Assembly: GCA_037074765.1 (NCBI GenBank)
Contig: JBAMDO010000007.1
Location: forward strand, 62,001-126,000
From: Mansonella perstans
Taxonomy: Eukaryota; Nematoda; Chromadorea; Rhabditida; Onchocercidae
Direction: 5' to 3'
Length of the DNA: 64,000 nucleotides
The notes under the pieces were generated by a model. The model was not told the origin of the DNA. It made no database searches and saw only the letters and a program-made list of their open reading frames with translations. The position numbers and the translations under genes were made by a program. Each line of letters begins with the position of its first letter. The first letter of the stretch is position 1. Below are positions 60,956 through 64,000 of the stretch, piece by piece.

Positions 60956-63792
60956 TTAACATCTCAATAACGACGTAATGAAACTGCCCGTAATGACAGT
61001 GATTTCGTAATGACGTAGAATTGTATCCAGTTTTGATCTCTCTTCGTCACTTGAACAAAAAAATATTTTTTCCGATATGGAGCTTTGAAGCACTGTCTGG
61101 TCCTCACTTTTCTGAAAATTAATAGCAAGAAACCATTTGATAAAGGGATGGAAAATCAGTACTTCATTTCTGAAAAAAAACAAGTGAAACTCGCCAAACG
61201 CAAATCATCCTTTTACTCCAACGCACGATGCTCATAGTTAGCTTAAACAAATTCATAAGCTGTAAAAAATTAACAAAAGTTAAATGCTATTCGACAGCGA
61301 TATGTGGAAGAGAGATATGACCGCAATATTTATTAATACTACCAATATTTACAAAGAACAAACTTCATGGAGATGCTGAAACATTGGATAGTATTAACTT
61401 AGAAAAAAAGTATCAGGGAACAAAGAATGTTTCAATGAGAATCAAATCGCCGTATTCTTTAAGCAAAAATGAGTCCCGTTTACTGTCGGCACGCTCTACT
61501 GACGCTGATGCAGTGTAAAGCCTGCTATGCTGTACACGTACGGAATTGACTAGGAAGACAACTTTGGCAATTATTATCATTACAGCAGCGGTTGAAATTA
61601 CTAAAAAAAAAAACCTTTGAATTATCGAGTTCTGTTACACTATTTTTCATATCAGGATTTTGTTTATCGAACGCAACATCATTTGTCCCAAGATTTTTGA
61701 TAAACGGTAACCAGGCACTACGTGAGCACAAAATCATGGAACGCGCTATCCAACCTTGTTTGCTAGTAGTTTCAACCGTAATTTCTGACTTCCAAACTTT
61801 GGGTAATCTGCTGAAAAAAGATTTTATATGGTTTAAATTAGTGATATTCTATATATTGAGCGACAATTTTATATGCTATAAATTTTCGACTTGTATGAAT
61901 GATTTGCATATTATAAGGTTTCTGTTCAAACAAAGATATCTTCAAAGGTTAAGTAACATCGAAAAACCACATATATGCAAATTCAAAGCATGGAAAAAAT
62001 TTTCTGAGAAGTCAAATAGAAATGAATTTTGATAAGGAAAAGGAACTTTGCTGGGTTTTTTTGTTTTACTGATCTTCATTGAAATTTCGTAAAGATCTTG
62101 AATCAAAAACTTACTTTTCATGCACAGGTTTGAAGATATCCGCAAATGACAAGTTGGAATTGAGCGTAAAAGTCATTCCTTCCATCATTTTCTCAGAAAT
62201 ATCGCCAACTGTTGGAGATATATTTAGTTTGTTGTATTGCCCAAGAACTCGCCTATACAAAAGAATGGTTTAAAGAGATGAGAATGGTAATCGAAGTGGA
62301 AGTGAAGATTCATTCTGCATGATTAGATCTCAGTTGCGACATTTTAGCTAAAGTGTTAAGTTCTACAGCATTTGCAACAATCATTTCATCAAAACAGATA
62401 ACTCACCTTGCAATGATATTTATGTGATGACGATCCAGTCTAAGATATTGCTTACATGTATTTACTATTAAAAGGCTGTTGTAAAACAAGAACAATGCAT
62501 CAGCCTGATCTTGTGGTTCTTTCCCTGCGCAGCAATCAAAAACTGCATCAATTTCAGCGACGGATCCAAAGTACTCTGTAAAAAATTAAAATTAATTAAA
62601 TTGAAGGAATGCATTTCCATACTGATCGTAAAAATTTATCGAATAAAAAATATAAAGAATAACTTCTATTTAAAAATTCATCCATACAGGCTCTTCGTAA
62701 CCGCTCCAGACCCATTTCCAAATATATTTGTATCGTTGTAAGACCTTCTAAACGTGGTAACAGCAATTCGTTGGTACATGCATCGCGTAGTAAACGCGCC
62801 ATTGTACACCTATTATTTGTAAGTATCTAAAATTAGCATGATTCCCTTAAATTTATATATTTAGAACAGTTTACATAACTTGCTCCGCTTATGCAGCCTT
62901 AACTGCCAACGAAAACAACGAGGGAGAGAGAGAAAAGAAACTAACTAACCAGTGTATTCCTATATCCTGCTTTCAAAGCATCAAAAACATATCTTAAAGC
63001 TTTTGTGAGATCTTGATTTGAATGGCAGTAATGCAATATGAGCCAAAGTTCTTCAGTAAAATCATGAGGTGCATCCAATGAAACATTTTCTTCCAAATTT
63101 TTATCTACAATTAAAAGATTCCGTCCTTCCTCAGGCGATTCAATTCAAGCTAATCTCTTGCAAAATTCAAAATCTATCTGATAACCAAATTTAATTCATA
63201 TCGCTGCTTTCTACAAAATCTAATCAATTTCTTGTCTGAGATTTTTTTTGTACAAATCACGGACATTTTAACCTACTTTTCTGGAAAGTTGAAGTTTGGT
63301 TCAGTAGAGATTGTAACGCTGACTTTACAAGCTTTTCATCCTGAAGCACTCGATCAGAAGCCACATTTGGCCAGGTCATTTTGCCAGTTCGCAATGCACG
63401 TCCTAGGATTAGCACCCGTTTCAACTCATCAACCAAACTAAAGTGTGGAAATCGTACATCAAGCCAACCTGGTGATATCTTCTGTAAACGACTTAATATT
63501 TCTTGACATACAGCTACTCCTATATCAAAAAATAATCTGGAGAAGCAGCGATAAGGTAATCAAGTTATATACTATTAAAAATTTTCTAGCTACCAAGATT
63601 AAAACATACAGCAACGACAGAAGCTGACGGTGAGGGTTTCGAAAGTATTCCGTCCAAACAACGATTCACATTTGAAAATATCCATGAAACATGAAGTTCC
63701 ACAAATCCAGATACTCTATCTTGCTCGTCCCGATCAGTTGTTATTGTTTTCGGAACAACATCATACACACAATAAGCTGTATCTGGAGAGGC
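60956..63792 (-). CDS. ZWILCH: Zwilch kinetochore protein (RZZ complex), 5' end outside window
   Basis: Zwilch joins ROD and ZW10 in the RZZ complex, which assembles the kinetochore corona and recruits dynein and checkpoint proteins. Visible exons: 63595-63792 (FVELHVSWIFSNVNRCLDGI), 63273-63519 (VDELKRVLILGRALRTGKM), about 62948-63105 (FTEELWLILHYCHSNQDL then YVFDALKAG), about 62670-62805 (RLEGLTTIQIYLEMGLERL), about 62410-62580 (AEIDAVFDCCAGKEPQDQAD), about 62115-62252, about 61605-61810, and 60956-61170, which ends at TAA. The order and spacing match human Zwilch from about residue 235 to the end, with clear counterparts for its DISWSPVDEIL, LADGLRTG, EQLW/LQRG and LEIGLDKLKKD blocks. About 230 N-terminal residues are not visible and probably lie beyond 64000. 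Individual similarity is modest, but the collinear series of motifs is convincing. Confidence 0.82.
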
Positions 63793-64000
63793 CTAAATCT
63801 ATGCAAAATTTAAGCAGCACGAAATAAGTTTTCAAAACACTGCATTATTCTTTCAAGCAATGGTTCATATTACAGTTGCATTACTGATTACATGGAAATT
63901 ACGTCAACCGTTGTCAGCAAGCAAAAATCAATCGCGAAAACACAAAGAAAAAAAAAACAAAAAAAAACGTAAACTGGAAAGCAGCAATAGCCAATACCAT
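63793..64000. other. Window edge, intron of Zwilch
   Basis: Minus-strand reading shows an acceptor (GATTTAG) at 63793 and AT-rich, A-run-containing DNA beyond it. It is probably an intron leading to N-terminal Zwilch exons outside the window. Confidence 0.5.

Overview
The window reads as nuclear DNA of a nematode, most likely a spirurid/filarial-type worm. It is AT-rich. Genes are split into many short exons with GT-AG introns that mostly end in TTTTCAG-like acceptors. Several start codons sit 5-13 nt behind a TTTCAG/TTGCAG-type site, as expected for spliced-leader trans-splicing. The Notch-like gene carries LIN-12/Notch repeats. The species cannot be fixed from the sequence alone. There are no bacterial features, CRISPR arrays or recognisable tRNA/rRNA genes. 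Coding exons were found by translating both strands and joining frames across plausible splice sites. For the Notch-like gene, the BTB-like gene, the GPCR, MIS12 and the small membrane protein, exon lengths and phases close exactly, apart from the Notch 3' end.

Layout. 1-6.7 kb: AT-rich, no gene seen. 6.7-10.8 kb (+): a putative small type I membrane protein and a second weak candidate. 11.4-23.2 kb (-): three genes in the same direction, transcribed from high to low coordinates. These are an RRM/RS-rich nuclear protein, an unknown protein whose ATG lies only 69 bp behind the previous stop, and a TAF1A-like RNA polymerase I factor; the first two look like an operon. 23.3-25.4 kb: tandem repeat, poly-A and GA tracts. 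25.4-29.0 kb (-): Elongin A. 29.2-37.9 kb: repeats, a large CA/TA microsatellite and mostly unassigned AT-rich DNA. 38.0-42.9 kb (+): a rhodopsin-like GPCR. 44.1-47.5 kb (+): a 399-residue BTB-like protein. 49.0-57.0 kb (+): a compact Notch/LIN-12/GLP-1-type receptor preceded by a partial copy of its first EGF exon. 59.2-63.8 kb (-): two kinetochore genes in tandem, MIS12 and Zwilch; the Zwilch N-terminus lies beyond the right edge.

Functional themes: transcription (Elongin A, TAF1A, the RRM/RS protein), chromosome segregation (MIS12 and Zwilch, both outer/inner kinetochore assembly factors) and signalling (Notch, GPCR). The most notable observations are the unusually reduced Notch architecture with its duplicated EGF exon, the clustered kinetochore genes, and the very tight RRM/RS-unknown gene junction.
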